A stretch of 64,000 nucleotides of DNA. Origin: Paramarasmius palmivorus. Lineage: Eukaryota; Basidiomycota; Agaricomycetes; Agaricales; Marasmiaceae. The translations under genes were made by a program, and so were the position numbers. This document shows, piece after piece, positions 23,401 through 34,217 of the stretch (positions are counted from its first letter, which is position 1; every line of letters starts with the position of its first letter). Where the stretch lies: positions 1-64,000 of the forward strand of contig JAYKXP010000086.1 of assembly GCA_037176845.1 (NCBI GenBank), written 5' to 3'. Under the pieces are notes generated by a model. That model saw nothing but the letters and a program-made list of their open reading frames with translations, was not told where the DNA came from and did no database searches.

Positions 23401-23805
23401 TTGTAACGCAAGCGTTGGCCGTGTCGACGAGAAAAAGAGATAGACGTACATTAAACCTCAGTACACAGTCCGTGGACCCATTCCTAGACGATTCCTGCTC
23501 CAGTTCCATACACCATGTCGTGGGCGTTGATGAGAAAGAGGCAGAGCCAGTGTAAACTACCACAACGACAAGATCAGTTTCAGAGACGACGAGAGACCCG
23601 AGATAGGATACATATGTTATGCGTCTAACAAAATCCTGATACTGCAAGCTCTCTTCGCTGAGCTGAGAACCTAGAGGAGCGACAGATGAAGGAGCAGAGC
23701 AAAAACGTGTTTGTCACACGCGTCACAATGAGTTTGATCGGCCGAGGGGTTAACGTTTTAACTCCGCCAGGGCCAAGCAAAAAGATTGGCTAGGAACCTT
23801 CGAAT
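20441..23805 (-). pseudogene. Decayed multi-exon membrane-protein-like block, copy M2
   Basis: Copy M2 of the recurrent block follows the 3' flank of the transmembrane gene ('gacgcgttgaagc' near 20755). On the minus strand, 20941-21300 keeps KMRILVTVLFFGWVTC and, after a TACAG acceptor, RYANVVFIIFVYGATAALFAFF, both hydrophobic. The stretch 23285-23545 keeps two partly duplicated versions of the 'GAACACTA.GCCTC..TCATCAACGCC' patch. Frames are broken between patches. It is the best copy from which to attempt reconstruction of the ancestral protein family, which I do not recognise. Confidence 0.5.
23339..23410. repeat. 9-bp minisatellite, (TTGTAACGC)n
   Basis: About eight tandem units of TTGTAACGC, one with a single change (TTGTAATGC). 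The unit length is a multiple of three, so it does not shift any frame. It sits inside block M2 at a place where the other blocks have a single copy or none. Confidence 0.9.
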
Positions 23806-23896
23806 CTCCCTGGCTGGGAGTCGAACCCAGCTTTCGCGCGCCAATATTAGAATTATTAATGACAGGCGCGTGTACTAACCGATATACTACCAGGGA
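23806..23896 (-). tRNA. tRNA-Asp(GUC) with short intron
   Basis: The minus strand gives acceptor TCCCTGG/CCAGGGA and discriminator G. The D arm is GTATATCGGTTAGTAC, the anticodon stem CGCGC/GCGCG, the anticodon GTC and the T arm CTGGG-TTCGACT-CCCAG. An intron of about 19 nt (23841-23859) interrupts the loop after position 37, the canonical site. All stems are perfect, so it is probably functional. Confidence 0.88.
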
Positions 23897-24195
23897 AGGT
23901 GATCACTTCACTCTCCATCTCCCCTCAGCTCGAACGATTGATCTCAGTTCTCACGTTCATATAGTTCACATCGAAGCTGTTCCTTCTTTCGCTTCCATCA
24001 CCTTCCTCGCTCTCCTGTTCCCTATCGCTTCCCTACATGCATAAATCCCTTCCGCAACATCGTTAAAGACAAAGCTCATTATGATTTAGGACTTCTCCAC
24101 GGAGCTCACCGTGATTTCTGAAATGCCAAGTTTCCTCGTTGAAATCCAATCCAGACAAAATCACCGCCAAAAAAATCACCTTACAGTCGTATGAC

Positions 24196-24277
24196 CCCCC
24201 TGTCTGGGAATCGAACCCAGCTTTCACGCGAACGATTTGATGACACGCGCGTATACTAACCGATCCACCATCAGGGA
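24196..24277 (-). tRNA. Diverged tRNA-Asp(GUC)-like gene
   Basis: It lies 300 bp from the intact tRNA-Asp. The minus strand reads TCCCTGA..., a D arm with GGATCGGTTAGTAT, anticodon stem CGCGC/GCGTG (one G-T pair), anticodon GTC and a T arm with TTCGATT. Acceptor pair 7-66 is mismatched, pair 1-72 is T-G, and position 32 is G instead of C. The intron is about 10 nt. It may be a weak gene or an early-stage relic. Confidence 0.55.
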
Positions 24278-25500
24278 AGTTCCTGTTGTTTCGATCCTCC
24301 CACGTAAGTGCCAATTCTTGATCTCAGTTCGCATGCACGTATATTAGTGTTCTGTTCTTATTCCTTCCATCACCTCGCCCGGCCCTCGTGTATTCCATCG
24401 CACCTTCACGCCCACAGGTTCCTTTTGCCCCGGAGCTACCCTTACCCCGACTACTCCCTATTCTAACCTTCCAGTTTCCATTTCCAGTTGAGATCTTATG
24501 TATGGGAACACCTCTTCATGTTATACTACTTCCTTGAATCCCGGAAAAGATCGGTATCAAGAAATTCATTTACAACGAGCCCATACGTATATTCCAAAAA
24601 CAATGCGTCGAGGATTCTATTGGCCGCGGATCTCTTTCATGTCTGAATGTCTAGATTCAAATATTCACATCTCGTGAAGATCAACGGTGAGTTCGCAACC
24701 TTATCTATGGGTTTCTTCCTTTATCAACGTGGCGCAGGTACCATCACAACCAGAAGCGATAAGAAACTGAAAATCAAAATGGCTTTCGTGGGCAAGTAAA
24801 GTTCATGGACCACGGTTCAAGAGACCCCGCAGACTATCGTATTCCATATACCCTTGCACCACTCACAATCTTGTTCACTTGAGGACGAGACGCAAGCCTG
24901 AGATCTGGATAACGACGAGTGCTTTCACCTGCTGCACGGTGCGAAGAATTCACTTGCGAGCAATGGAAATGTTTGTGAGCTATCACTCTCAGCCCTCATA
25001 GCCCGCTTCCGCGTTACTTCTCATGCAAATCGCATTCACACCAAGACACCAGGGAAAGGGATACTTCATCTTGAAATCTTGTATACACAGAGTTGATATT
25101 CCGTTCACCCCGTCGCTAACAAAATGGTACCGTTAATGGATGAGATCGTAAGGAACATAGCTAGATGCGAGATCTGGCGAAGGTGTGATGTGCAATGGTA
25201 ATTTACAAGGGGTCAAAGGGGTTGAATAAGCAGAGAAAGTTGAATTGACGGATATCTATACCAGTCAATGAAGGTTAAACGTTAGAACCTCATAATTGCC
25301 ATTATATATGTTCCAACCAGGGAAAACTTCAGAGTGGGAGATGGAAGCCATATGTTTCAACTAGTAGATCGGATACACAGGGCGAAAAGATGATTACAAG
25401 ATGTGCTCAGGAACGGCGGTATACGATGATAGCCTGGGGATCGTGGCAGTAGCAGGGCACTGGCAACAATAACACCCGAGCCCGTGATTTGAGGGTAGTA
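24278..25500. other. No gene seen; region shared with 31.8-33.0 kb
   Basis: The stretch 24500-24830 recurs at about 31925-32060 plus 32690-32890 ('acctcttcatg', 'acagtgagcccat', 'ctattgcc', 'cgtgaagatc', 'ggttcaag'). The second copy is split by a 0.6-kb insertion. Both are module flanks without a supported frame. No reverse transcriptase or transposase motif was seen. Confidence 0.5.
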
Positions 25501-26160
25501 GAAGATAGAGCCTCCCTTGTATAGTATGAAAGGACAACAGAACGAGAGATGTGGTTAGTAAAAGGTAGCGTGATGTTGACGCGTCCTTAGTAACTCGAAG
25601 TGAAACCAGCTAAACGACTCACAAACAAGAGGTAAACACACTTATCGTGGGTAGACCCAAATGTTGGTGACTATTCATGCGGAAACAGGAAGTAGTAGGG
25701 GGTGATCAATGAAGTATCTTCCCGAAAAGGTAGGGAGCGCTCAGGTCCGCAAACGTTAGCCGTGTCGACGAATAAAGAGGAGACAAACGTTCTTGAATTG
25801 GGATCTGTAGACCTGTACCTAAGCATTTTGATCCAAGTTGACGCTTCAGTTTATACATCGTGTCTTGGTCGCATTGGCGATGGAGAACCCATCGCAACGA
25901 CAACATCAGTATCAGAGACGACGAGAAACGTAGAATACATACCTCATACTTATCTCCACCTAGCCATGATCTGTGTTTCCAACAAATCTTCAAAGCTTCT
26001 TACCGCATCCTCTCGTCTACGAGCTCAGAATCTTGTTCGATAGAAACGACAGATGGAGAAGCAGAACAAAACGTGTTTTGTCACACACTCTGACTAAGTA
26101 TGCCCTGTTGGCGATTTCGGAGTTCACGTCTAATCAGATGTGAACTCCGAAATCGCCTCG
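25501..26160 (-). repeat. Partial copy (P3) of the module, ending in a hairpin
   Basis: It matches P1 and P2, with 'gcaaacgttagccgtgtcgac' at about 25749, 'gatctgtagacctgtacct' at about 25803 and 'aaaacgtgttttgtcacacac' at about 26070. A perfect hairpin closes it: arm GGCGATTTCGGAGTTCAC at 26110-26127 and its exact complement at 26140-26157, with a 12-nt loop. The open frame 25702-26043 is not conserved in P1 or P2. Confidence 0.65.
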
Positions 26161-26181
26161 ACCAAAAAGTTAGGGGTATAC

Positions 26182-26262
26182 TTCCTGGTTACCCAGCTCT
26201 CGCGTGCACACCAACAAATCTTGCGATGACGGGCAAGTGTATCAAGCAATATACTCCCAGGT
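26182..26262 (-). pseudogene. tRNA-Asp relic
   Basis: 'ggttacccagctctcgcgtgca' and 'gatgacgggcaagtgtat' give T arm, anticodon-stem and anticodon remnants, like those at 13350 and 18007. A second relic lies at 26416-26494. It still shows 'ctccctggctgggag', 'catgacgggcgcgtata' and 'atatgctacca', but the T loop is destroyed ('attaaaa' in place of 'tcgaacc'). Confidence 0.6.
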
Positions 26263-26494
26263 AGTTTATCCCAGGGGTTTTCATACGTTCTCAGTACAAA
26301 TAACTGATCTGTTCTCAAGGACATGTAGTCCACGTGTCTTCAATAGCGCCTCTACACGTTCGGGAATCGCCGCAAAGAAAATTACTGTATGCGAAGAGTC
26401 AAGTAGTACATACATCTCCCTGGCTGGGAGATTAAAACCTAAGCTTCGTGCGTCCGTGCCATGACGGGCGCGTATAACTGATATGCTACCAGTA

Positions 26495-27098
26495 CTTATA
26501 GAATTCGCCTTTGCAGAGTCATTTGTTGAATTTTCCTCAAGTTTGATTATTTATCATGCGGCGCTGCATCAACCTCAACAACCATCGCGATAAGTCTAGC
26601 GAATCAAGATATCTATGAAGTATCAAAAGCATCAGCAGAGACGACAGATGGGAACAACATGGGAATCTGTTCTGCATTCTAAACTTGCATGCTATCTAGA
26701 TATCCATGCTAACATCCGGAGACTGGCTCATTTCACTTCGCACGGATGTTGACCTCGACACCTCAATCCAAGACATTGAGGTGGAACTTTGAAGCCTGCG
26801 TCTCAATAAGTATCAATCAACTACAAAATGCATCACCTGGGCAATGGAGTTCCCAAATCAATAATCATGGAAACCGGCTTCCTGTGAGACAACTGCCTGC
26901 CACATAAGTGGGAGTCATGGCCCAGGATTACAGACTACAATCCCCCATCATTTTTCTGCTCCAGTGTACACAAGACGGGGAAACATTTTGTGCGTTCTTC
27001 CCTTCATTACTCTTCCTCAACTTTAACTCAACTCCCTCGAACAAAGAGATCAGGATTGTGGAGCATAAGGCACTCTAACTCACTATTAACCCTCTGAG
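26495..27098 (+). promoter_or_regulatory. Upstream region of the 27099 gene
   Basis: Nearly collinear with 18270-18880. Beginning with module DNA ('catcaacctcaacaaccatcgc'), it then carries the conserved leader 'cctgccacataagtg', 'cccatcat', 'gtgcgttcttcccttcatta' and 'gagatcaggattgtgga'. No gene lies within. Confidence 0.55.
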
Positions 27099-28647
27099 AT
27101 GTCGAGCAGTCAGGAGGTTACCCTGATTGCGGATTTAGACAACAGCAGCGCGTTATTCACTAGCGAATGGCAGTTCGTGGAAGACCCAGCTTATTATGGC
27201 GGAACGGCTGCCTTTTCGAATAGGAGTCGAATAGTAGAGTCTTTGGAGATGAGGATGTCGTTTCGCGGTGCGTCTTGTGCTGATAATGGCCATGGTCTCA
27301 CTTTAATTTACCCTCCACAAGGGACATCCATTTCATTCTACGGAATCGGAAGCGATTCGGGATGCTGGGTGACATTAGATCGCAACAATCCAGCATCATG
27401 CTTGGGACCAGATTACAAATGGGCCATCTGGTATCAATCGCCATCACTCCCTGATGAAGAACACAATATTGTGGTGACACACAACTCTGAGTTTATGTAC
27501 ATCGACTATGCGCTTGTCAAAGCTGGAAGCACCACCGACTTGTCTGGGAAAACCATCTTCGTTGATAATGCCAGAGCAGAAGAAATTTGGTATACTGGAC
27601 AATGGTTGTCCAGCCTGGACCCCGAATTTTCTAGTGCACTTCAGGACTACAGGATTTGGGATGCTGCGGCCCGTACTGCTACTCAAAGTAACACGATTGG
27701 TGATTCCTTTGAGTTTCAATTTTCAGGTTAATTATTTATCGGCTATGCTGTCACGATCTCAGTTTGATCTCAGTTCATCCGACAGGGACTTCAATATCTG
27801 TTTATGGAATCCTACTTCCGGCACAGACCGTTACCCTGGAATTTATTGTGGATGGTACCGTTCAACGCAGGGAATTTTCTAAGGAAGATGCACCCGAATA
27901 CGACGTCGCTATGAATTATAAGTTCTATGAGAATATGACACTCAGTGCAGGAAATCATTTTCTCATAGTCAATGTTTCAAACATTCTTGAAGGCTCCACC
28001 TTCTGGTTCGACTATATCACTTACACGCCATCCTTCTCATTCGTTAACGAGAGGCCAACCTTTATCCGGGGTTCATCAACAGTGTCACCGAAATCACTCC
28101 CCATTGGAGCAATTGTCGGGATCATAATTGCTGGTCTTTTGATGGTGACTTGCGTCGGGGTGTTTTACTATGTTAGAACAAGGAGATCTGCATCGGTGAA
28201 GGAAGGTGAGTACCTTTTGTAGTGAGTCCCCTCATATTTCAATCAAAATACGTTACCTTAGGGGAGATCGCCTCTCGTCTTGAGCCTTTCACGATACGTG
28301 CCGGAGCGGATTCAAAGTCAAGACCGACCAAGTGGAGAGAGTTCCTCTCGTTCGAGGAGATACCCAGCTTACCCGCATTGATGGATGAACAGAGTACCCA
28401 TCCTGAACCGCTGCGCATACAGGTCGAGGTTAAACAACGAAACTACGAGATAGCCTCACTCACAGCTGAAATGCAAAACTCGGACAACCCTACTCGCGGT
28501 GAGCTGTTCGCCAGAATCAACATGCTCACAATGGAGGTCGAAAGGCTAGTGCGTGAGAACGCACCGCCGGAGTATGCGGGAAGTGATGGTGGTCAGAGGC
28601 CGAGTTCACGCTCGGGAACACTCCCATCTTACGATGATGGGGCATAG
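27099..28647 (+). CDS. Single-pass transmembrane surface protein, two jelly-roll-like halves plus PY-motif tail
   Basis: Four exons: 27099-27267, 27322-27726, 27786-28205 and 28262-28647, giving 459 aa. The first half runs MSSSQEVTLIADLDNSS to MSFRG and continues GTSISFYGIG. The second starts GTSISVYGIL and ends FWFDYITYTPSFSF. The membrane segment is IVGIIIAGLLMVTCVGVFYYV, followed by RTRRSASVK. The tail keeps ELFARINMLTMEVERLVREN, PPEY and LPSY. Intron 1 is 54 nt, divisible by three and free of stops, so an unspliced message would add 18 residues without breaking the frame. It is the sister of the gene at 18881; their tails are nearly identical while the first extracellular half differs most, hinting at relaxed or diversifying change there. 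Confidence 0.87.
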
Positions 28648-31600
28648 GTTCATCCGTGACATACTAAGCAAGGACTGACACAGGTAGGTTCGAATCCAGC
28701 CAATTGGCATTTATTTGCTGATAGTCTAAATATAGCATTGGGAGATGAAAGCACTTCTGTTAGGATATAAAATGAAAGTACATCATTTTGTTCTTGAATA
28801 TTTGGTCATGAAGATACGCACATGCGCCTGTATGTTCCTTTTACAATCTGCTTCTTTGCGGTAGAAAACTCCATTTCATCGAACACGCTGCAGCTAGATA
28901 TCGGACGCCATAGCTCCTTGTTTCTCAGAGGCTACCATGGACATCCCATACCTGACGCGTTGAAGCCATGCAGAACTAAAACGTGCAAAGCTATAAGAAT
29001 CCATGACTGGTCAGGCTTCGTTTGAACACTGAGCGAGTTCACCTATGGGAACAGGTATAGGCCCAGCGAAAGCGTAATTTCGATTATAGCGTAGTCGACA
29101 TACAGCTACTGGTGGAGAGGGCCGAGGGGGCTATGGCGGTGCCCTGAGGCTGCTAGCTGACACCAAAGGTGGTGGTCTAGGATCAGGATACGGTACGGTA
29201 CATCGGGCCTATCTACGGATGCAGTCACGTGGCTCGGGTGAAACCCGAGCTGGAGTGGTGGACCTGGTCCACCACTCCACTGGTCGCCGGAATAGGAAAA
29301 GGAGTGCTGCTCTCTTCCTGATCCACAAAAATCGAAAGTCACGCGTGCAAGAACAAGCGTGGTCATCAATGTCAATATCCACATCTTCCACGAGAGTTAA
29401 TGGAATCGAATGGACGATAACTACGCAGGCCTTCGAGAGCGTAACTTTTACATCATACTGCCCTGCTTCTGCGACGAAGAGTGATCGGGGCGAAAGTAAG
29501 CAGAGCAAAAGTATTGTCAAACACAGGTACTAAATGCTGCGTTGGGATATCGCTGTACTAAGCTGACTCCCTAGTTTGTGTCTTGACGATAACGAAGGCG
29601 GAAAGCTGGAGTCGAGGTAACGGTAGAAGCCGAGCCCGAGAAAAGTGAGGTACGTGTGTGATAATACAAGTAATGAAGGGATATGAATCGGTACTGCAAG
29701 GCAACCAGGACACTGCTACGACAAAGGACGAAGTTAGCAGCAATTCACAGACAACCAAAGGGTAACACTCACCCGACGTCCTACGGACATGGCAAAGGGT
29801 AAGTTTTCGCCCTTCCAAAGCCCCCACACCCATAGCTTCTCTCCTTTCCTCAACAAAATCATCCCAAATGACTATACGCAAACGATCTCCGTATTTCCGC
29901 CACACAAGGCCTGACACGCCTTCGCATCGTCGACATTGGTGTAGTCACAAAATACGAGGAGGATGCGTGTTTTAGTGACTGCGTTCCGTAAAATGTGCCG
30001 ATGTGACGAAGGGAGGTAGGTGGAGCGGTGATAGCACCACAAGAAAGCGAGCAGTAACCAGGAAGAGGGAAAGGGCGTAAAGACGATGCCAAGATTGCTG
30101 AATCGTGTTCAACAAGCCGAAGGACAACAGCTGGAGTAAGCCGGCGAAGGTGTACGAGTGACACAATGAGCCGATATCCCGCGTCGGCTAGGCGATAGAG
30201 CCAAACGTGGATCATGAATCTAAACAAAGCATGTAGTCAATGTCAGCCCATAATCACACAGAACGAGCAGAGTAACTCACGTCGTCGTTGCCCCCGACCA
30301 TTCCTACGCCAGCAGCTTCCCTGGCTGAATCACGGCATCAATTACATTCAACCGTTACTCCTTTCTTTTCACGTCCTTTCCCCAAAGGGTTGTTGTATCA
30401 CCGGATGAAGATGGTGAAAGGACGGTCATGTTGATTTGGTTTGCTTGAGAGGGACATCGGTTCATGAGAAGTTGGGGAGGTGCGAGGAAGAAGGGAAGGT
30501 GCAAAGTCAGAGTAGACGGCGATACACTGCCCAGACCAAAATATGGGCATGGGGTGGATGTTGGATTTGCATATGATGCATGAAGAGCGGCGGGTTGTAT
30601 GGATTGCGGCTAGCCTGTCTATTCCCAGAAATTCTTTCGTGTAACCCCCTCCTGCAACGACATCTCCACCTGCATACCCACACCTTTGAGAAGGGTACCG
30701 GACAAAGCTCTACACGGCACGGAAAAGAAGGGAAAGCTTGTCTGCACAATGAACCACGGGAAAGGGAAAAGTGAGAGAAGCATGGAGTGTAGCCGTTTCT
30801 CCGAGGAAGTAGGTTGCGGGGAGAGAGAAAGGGCGTGGGCGATGCAGCTTTCGAATTAGCGAGATGGAGGAGGGGGGAGGGAACGAAGGCAGCGAGCTCG
30901 TAGTACCATTACCGTGCTATGATATGGTATGGATGGAGGCGACGCTATCACATCGACAGTGACAGGGAGGCATTGGGGGTGTCATTGTTGTGGTAGCTTC
31001 TCCGCCGGCTTCTCGTCACTGGTTCTCGCTGTCTGCTTCCTACAAGGAAGGCGTGAGATAGATGCGTATGTGGGCCAATAGAAACTGACCAGGAGGTGTA
31101 GAATCTCGCTGGGTGGATGTAGGTGGTAGCTTCCAGGAACCGAAAGGGAACGTCAACGCATAGCAACTGGAAGCAAACGTCAGTCGCACGGTCACGGATT
31201 GTAGATGGGCTATCTTCAGGCGGAGAAAAGGGCGTGTGTTCACGAGAATCCAGGTAGCGTCCGTGTTCTAACGAAAGATGTTAGCTGGGTCGGTGGCGAC
31301 AAAGAGGTAGACGTACATATCGGAACTCATTCTAGAGACCTAGCCATTTGTGCTTCCATGGACCATGCCGGATGAGAAGGAGGCGTAATGTTCAGGATGA
31401 GCCTACCATCCATATCAGAACCGACAACAAAGAAACATTAAGATACATACCCCATGCTTTGACTACCCAGTCATATTCTGTGTTTCACGAAATCCGCTCT
31501 CGTCGACGAGCTCAAGCCTTTGGTGTCGAATGAAAACGAGATGGAGGAGCAGAGTAAAACGCGTTTGTCACACTCGTCACTGTGACTACATACGTGTATG

Positions 31601-31670
31601 CCCTGTCTTTGATCGGCCGAAGGCTAACTCCGAAATCGCCGTGAGCAAAAAAGATACTTCAAGTCCGTGA
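28648..31670 (-). pseudogene. Decayed multi-exon membrane-protein-like block, copy M3
   Basis: Collinear with M2. It begins with the transmembrane gene 3' flank ('gacgcgttgaagcc' near 28955). It keeps 'tgctctcttcctgatccac' (about 29308), the TACAG acceptor and (R)YPNAAF patch (about 29540-29560) and 'gatgttagctgggtcgg' (about 31278). The 'GAACATTACGCCTCCTTC' patch is at about 31380 and the tRNA-proximal 'cgcgtttgtcacactcgtcac' at about 31560. Multiple stops lie between patches. A short near-palindrome, 'tggacctggtccaccactcca', occurs around 29257. Confidence 0.5.
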
Positions 31671-31751
31671 GCTCCCTGGCTAGGAGTCGAACACAGCTTT
31701 CGTGCGGGCCGATAACCACACCTTCATAACGGGGACATCTGCTATGGCGGA
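31671..31751 (-). pseudogene. tRNA-Asp relic
   Basis: The 3' half is well kept ('ctccctggctaggagtcgaacacagctttcgtgcgg'). The 5' half is degraded: the anticodon region has become 'cttcataacggggaca' and the D arm is lost. It lies at the expected position at the end of block M3, showing that this module has lost its tRNA. Confidence 0.65.
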
Positions 31752-33296
31752 AGTCAACATATCACATCGGACTTGATTAATCTTGATTGATTCCATCATT
31801 CCTTCTTACTTCCATCACCTTCCTCGCTCTTGTGCCTTCCTTCGCACCTTTACACGCACAGAATCCCTCTGCAAGGGAGCGATCTACGCCTCAATAATCG
31901 AGATTATCGCAATATCGACATCTTAGGTGAGGACAATGCACCTCTTCATGACATGCTATGTCCTTCGAGCGAATTGTTTACAGTGAGCCCATCCTAACAT
32001 ATCAAGTCCAACATGGTGCGTCCAAAGCTCTATTGCCCACATAGCACATATCTTCATCAGTAAGGCTACGGCGTGCCCTTTTTAGGCCCGTGAACAGCGG
32101 CCTTTCCGGCGAAAAGGTCGGAGGTGACAGGCTAGTTGCCCAAAGGTCATATCCTCCCTCTATGAACTATGAACAAAGTTGTATTCCTACAAGAGACATA
32201 TTGGTGTAAATACTACAGTATGTATTGATTTGATAGTACTTATCCATCAATTAGCCCAAAAAACCCAAGAAAGCGCCGAGTCAGCACCGGTATCAAAAAA
32301 GGGGTATCGAGGGTCGTGTAGATGCTTTATCGAGGAAATTATATGGGTTCACATGTATGCATGCTGAGGTCATGTTCACGGGGCTTTCTGGAGGAAACAG
32401 ACGGCAATGGCCCAGTGGACCAAGCAAATGCAAGGTGTTGGTGACTGCTCGGGGTGTAGGTTTGATGCCAAACTCGTACAGCTTACGTAAATGGGACCAA
32501 CAGTTATCACTGTTCATAAAATAGCATTTGCGTGTATAGTATCAGTAAATTTCCTGGTAATTGGCAAGTTACCAACCTTTTCAACCTTTAGACCTTTAAC
32601 CTGCAAAAAGGTTGGAAAGGTCGGAAAGGCGGGAAAAGGTCGAAATGTAAATTGCTAGCTTACTGATGCCCCGCCGCCGCCGCCCGCCTTCACGAATCAC
32701 GAATCCAAATATATCCATGTCGCGAAGATCCAGTTAGGCAATGAACTCCATTACCGACATGGCGCCGATGCTACTCGTCAAGACAACATTCCAAATGTTG
32801 ATGGTGATAAACGGCTTCATAGCCTAATCAACTCAAGAACGCGTAGGCAGAGTCTATGGTTCAAGGGAGCTGTTGTCTCTTCTCATTATCCGAGATTCAA
32901 CGACGAAACTCATTCCATTGGTCCATGATAGCCGCATGCACAGTCCAAATACCAGATGTAATACATCAATTTCACTCGCGAGTATGGAAAGGCTAGATCC
33001 GACGTTTATGAGCTAACACCCTAGCAATCCCTACTACTATGCTTCATACAAATTGGATGAAAACACCGAGGAGAAGGAAATTAAGTGTTTGGTATTTGGA
33101 TTTGGCTCGATCCATCAGTAGGTACTCATCTCGAATGCACCCGCATTGATTCATTCACTATTCCCCAGACGCAGTAACCGTGCTTTCTGCACAGATATGT
33201 CATTCAAATGTTGCGTTAGGTTGTCGTTAACCCCACATTGATCCTGCTTGAGTTCACTATATATACATCCCAACACTTACCATACTTGGTCGGCTC
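31752..33296. other. No gene; module flank interrupted by an insertion
   Basis: Parts match 24300-25060 (see that entry). A 608-bp insertion occupies 32058-32665. A (CCG)n-like run follows at about 32668-32690. The rest, including 33000-33296, shows no supported frame. Confidence 0.5.
32058..32665. mobile_element. Candidate small TIR insertion, about 0.6 kb
   Basis: Comparison with 24630-24680 shows extra DNA here. Its ends are CAGTAAGGCTA on the left and, read inversely from the right, CAGTAAGCTAG, a plausible short terminal inverted repeat beginning CAG. The interior has purine-rich 'aaaggttggaaaggtcggaaagg' repeats. No clear target duplication was found, and no transposase frame is present, so the call is tentative. 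Confidence 0.45.
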
Positions 33297-33319
33297 CTAA
33301 CGCGCCCTGCTTCCGCCCC

Positions 33320-33655
33320 TAGTCCACACGGTAATCATAAGGCGAAAGTGGTGTGGAACGCGAGTTCGGCTTCTGGCCAGCATCGTGTCCTCCATAATCG
33401 ACGGCGTATTCTTTTGTACCGGCCTTTCAACTTCCAGTGTGAGCATAACAATTCTGGCATACAGTTCCCTGCGTGTTGGGTTGTCCGAATGCTCAATTTG
33501 AGCCGAAAGCGCAGATAGAATTTCAACGATGGTCAGTTCTGGTGGATCAGGATACGTTCTTTGGGTGCTGTCACTGTGGCAGGATAAGCTGTTCGTTGGG
33601 ATTGAAATAGCTCCCTCCATTTGGTTTCTGCTTCGAGTCGGGGTCAACTGGCGAC
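33320..33655 (-). pseudogene. Last-exon remnant of the transmembrane family, inverted
   Basis: On the minus strand, EILSALSAQIEHSDNPTRRELYARIVMLTLEVER matches the tail helix of the intact genes (for example NSDNPTRGELFARINMLTMEVER). It continues out of frame into a trace of the PPEY region ('ccgtcgattatggagga'). Frameshifts surround it, and no convincing exons 1-3 are seen at 33660-33930. It is oriented opposite to the four intact genes. Confidence 0.65.
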
Positions 33656-34143
33656 CTTTAATCGGCCTGTGTATTCGGAAAAAGTTGGACATATATGTGT
33701 TCAATTAGACTCGGATCTTCCGAATAACCATTTATGAGTCTGTGAACTGTAGATATCGCTGTCAACTTTCAAGGTGGAATAGGCATTGGACATGGAAGGG
33801 GATGCGAATAATGTTGATGAAAAGGATACTGTCATTGATTGCAATAGGTTTGGGGTACGACAATTGCAACCGAACGAAATTCCTAGCATACTCGGATTCA
33901 CGTAACCCGTTTTCTCAAGTCTTTTGTCTATTCAGATGTCGTTGAGACTTATTCGTTTCTTTCTCTCTATTAATCTCGGCTCGGTGCCACGACTTGAAGC
34001 TTTGAACGCCACTCCAACTCCACCGTACACGTACTACAATGTGCCAGTGTGGCGTTTGATAGGAGTTTATCGATTACCAAGCATCCAGTGGCAAGCGACT
34101 TGGTCGGAACATCTACGTCTTTCGCGATCTATAGACCTCACAA

Positions 34144-34160
34144 TGACATATAAAAGGCCC
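34144..34160 (+). promoter_or_regulatory. TATA box of the 34218 gene
   Basis: The sequence 'gacatataaaaggccc' lies about 60-70 nt upstream of the ATG at 34218 and is the only strong TATA-like element nearby. Confidence 0.5.
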
Positions 34161-34217
34161 ATCCTCAATGTTTCGCCAAAAACAATCAACATCAACTTTC
34201 TCTCTTTCCTACCCCTC

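Noticed and set aside
24278..25500. LTR retrotransposon remnant
   Set aside because: A stretch near 24.6 kb looked retroelement-like at first, but no reverse transcriptase, integrase or LTR pair was found; it is a shared module flank.
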